Shown piece after piece: positions 62,384 through 64,000 of a stretch of 64,000 nucleotides of DNA. The notes below the pieces were generated by a model. That model saw only the letters and a list, made by a program, of their open reading frames with translations. It made no database searches and had not been told where the DNA came from. Made by a program: the position numbers and the translations under genes. This DNA is from Prinia subflava. Taxonomy: Eukaryota; Chordata; Aves; Passeriformes; Cisticolidae. Where the stretch lies: positions 18,891,098 to 18,955,097 of the forward strand of contig NC_086251.1 in the NCBI RefSeq assembly GCF_021018805.1. Reading direction: 5' to 3'. The stretch's first letter is position 1; each line of letters opens with the position of its first letter.

Positions 62384-62820
62384 GATTAGAGAGGATGCAG
62401 TGGGTTTTTATGGAACAAGTATTATGGGGAGCAGCTCCAGGGAACTGGAGTTGTTTAGCCTGGAGTAAAGGAAACTCAGGAGAGTCCCCATCACTGTCTG
62501 CAACTACCTGAAAGGAGTTTTAGTGAGGTGAGGGGGTGGCTTCTCATGGGTGACAAGTTACAGAATGAGTGGAAATGGCTTCAAGTTGTGTCATGGGAGG
62601 TTTAGATTGGATATTAGGAAAAAATTCTTCTCTGAAAGGATGGTCAGGCATTGGAACAGGCTGCCCAGCAAAGTGTTGGAATCACCATCCCTGGAAGTGT
62701 TCAAAAGGAATGTGGATGTGGCAGCCCGGGCTATGGATTAGTGATGAACACAGTGATGCCAGGTTAATGGATGGATATGATAATTTTGAGGTATTTTCCA
62801 ACTTTCGTGACTATAAATAA
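62384..62820 (+). mobile_element. CR1 LINE 3' end with ORF2 C-terminal remnant
   Basis: In sense orientation the stretch carries the CR1 end region: GAACTGGAGTTGTTTAGCCT, GGTTTAGATTGGATATTAGG, then [10 protein letters not shown] and [18 protein letters not shown] in one reading frame (62.6-62.7 kb), the C-terminal signature of CR1 ORF2. It closes with a worn GGTATTTTCCAACTTTCGTG before TATAAATAAAG. The copy is truncated at its 5' side and cannot move. Confidence 0.92.
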
Positions 62821-64000
62821 AGTGATTTTTTTTGGCACAAATACCCATGAATTCTCATGGGTACTCTGATGGAGACTAGAGAGAGATGCCTCTTCTGGCA
62901 GAGGACATCTACCACTGCTTTCTGCAAAAAGGCAATGGTAACATGCAAACTGAAGTCTGAAAAACAGATGAGTGTATGGTTGTTGGGGTTCTTTTAGCTT
63001 CAAGATTTCGTTCTTGCCTTTTAAAGATGGTTTAAACTCACACTTCTGAGTCCTGTACAAAGTCATGAAATAACCAGCTGTCCCTACAGTGGCCTTCAGA
63101 GTTTCAGCAAATTATTCAAGTCTTCATGTGCAGCAGGATTTAACAGGAAAGTGAAATCCCTTGCAGTCTCTTATTTCATCAGCTGCTACACAGCTGGCAT
63201 GAAGAGACTGTTGTGAAACACACCTGTGGTTTTGGTCCAGTCCTTTCATTTTCCCCTCTAGCTGTGGCCCCATCTCAACCCTCAACCCCTGCAATGTCTT
63301 GGTGACCAAGGGCAACTTCAGAATGAGGGAAAACCAGAGGACCACAAGTCTGGTCAAACTGATGCTGCATCGCCCTCTGCAGACGGGCAGGCAAACACTG
63401 CGGCAGGCTGAGGCAGAAGATGAAGAAGAAAAACAGGGATGTAAGAAAAATTCCTCTGACAGTACTTCTGCAGGTGTGTTGGTTGATGAACATATCTGGA
63501 AAGCTCCGTTTTCTTGGGGCTCCATTTTTGCTGAACCTGCTGTGAAGACTGTATCCACAGGGGTAAAATATTACACATAACTCTCACAGCACTATTTCAT
63601 TATAATGCTCTCCACTCCCCTCAAAAACAAAACCAGTGCAAAATGGAAACAACAGTTTTTTCTTTTACGAGAACAAGCCGACCACATCAGAACAGCAGGA
63701 ATTTCCTCCCTAATGGTTTTCTTGTGGGAGTCTATAATGAGCTGCCACAGTATGGAACATCCATATGTGTGTGCACACACGCAAGTCAGGGTGAGCAATT
63801 GCCTGTATTTGCTGAAAAACCCAAACCTTGCTCAGCCACCTTGCTGACAGCTTGCTACCAGCACCTGTTTATTGACCTCCTTTTAGCTTTTTTTTTTTTT
63901 TTTTTTTAGCTCCTGAGGCATCAGTTAAGCCACAGTGTCAGGTTCTCCAGTCTAACTCCACCGATACTTTGCTTAATCAGCCCACTGACTCTTCAGGAAT
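62821..64000. other. Right-end flank; no supported gene
   Basis: Short open frames on both strands between 63.1 and 63.9 kb overlap and resemble no family I know. A T20 run at 63888-63907 is the only clear structure. Confidence 0.5.
63888..63907. repeat. T20 homopolymer
   Basis: Twenty consecutive T residues. On the minus strand this is an A20 run, but no retroposed body could be identified beside it. Confidence 0.9.

Noticed and set aside
63299..63580. 93-codon open frame on the plus strand with an acidic Glu-rich stretch
   Set aside because: Overlaps long antisense frames, no recognised family, no splice support.
1..64000. Search for CRISPR arrays, bacterial operons, phage genes or endogenous retroviral LTRs
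   Set aside because: No regularly spaced repeats, no operon-like coding density and no paired LTRs or recognisable retroviral reading frames were seen; the window is an ordinary avian-type gene region.

Overview
This window is vertebrate nuclear DNA, most likely from a bird. The main evidence is a set of CR1 LINE copies whose 3' ends carry the avian-type terminal motif, found at the left edge and near 18.9-20.3, 38.8, 51.1, 61.3 and 62.4-62.8 kb. Other support is the sparse repeat content, short exons flanked by GT/AG splice sites in very long non-coding stretches, a CpG-island promoter and a eukaryotic tRNA gene with internal pol III boxes. No bacterial or phage-like features and no CRISPR array were seen. 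The species cannot be fixed from this sequence alone.

One protein-coding gene can be read with confidence, on the minus strand. Four coding exons (9735-9662, 9132-9047, 8188-8149 and 7419-7339) splice in frame into the first 91 residues of a USP6NL/RN-tre-family protein. This is the segment just before the TBC RabGAP domain. The catalytic TBC exons are not visible, so they should lie beyond the left edge, which makes the next intron longer than 7.3 kb.

At the right, a CpG island (about 60.29-61.13 kb) carries a candidate minus-strand first exon with a strong donor at 60889/60888, an NRF1-like site and a perfect TCTCGCGAGA palindrome. If it is the promoter of the same gene, the first intron is about 51 kb and fills most of the window. 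Smaller CpG-rich patches at 48.3, 57.1 and 27.4 kb could be alternative promoters, but that is speculative.

A complete tRNA-Ala(AGC) gene lies at 61065-61137 on the plus strand, 40 bp from the palindrome and facing away from the minus-strand promoter. The compact, divergent Pol II/Pol III arrangement is the most interesting regulatory layout in the window. Right of it, two CR1 fragments lie in opposite orientations.

The rest is intronic or intergenic DNA with CR1 remnants, microsatellites, small tandem duplications and homopolymer runs. Open frames there are short, mutually overlapping, lack splice support and match no family I recognise. I found no convincing new multi-gene system; the findings are local structures and testable gene-model questions.
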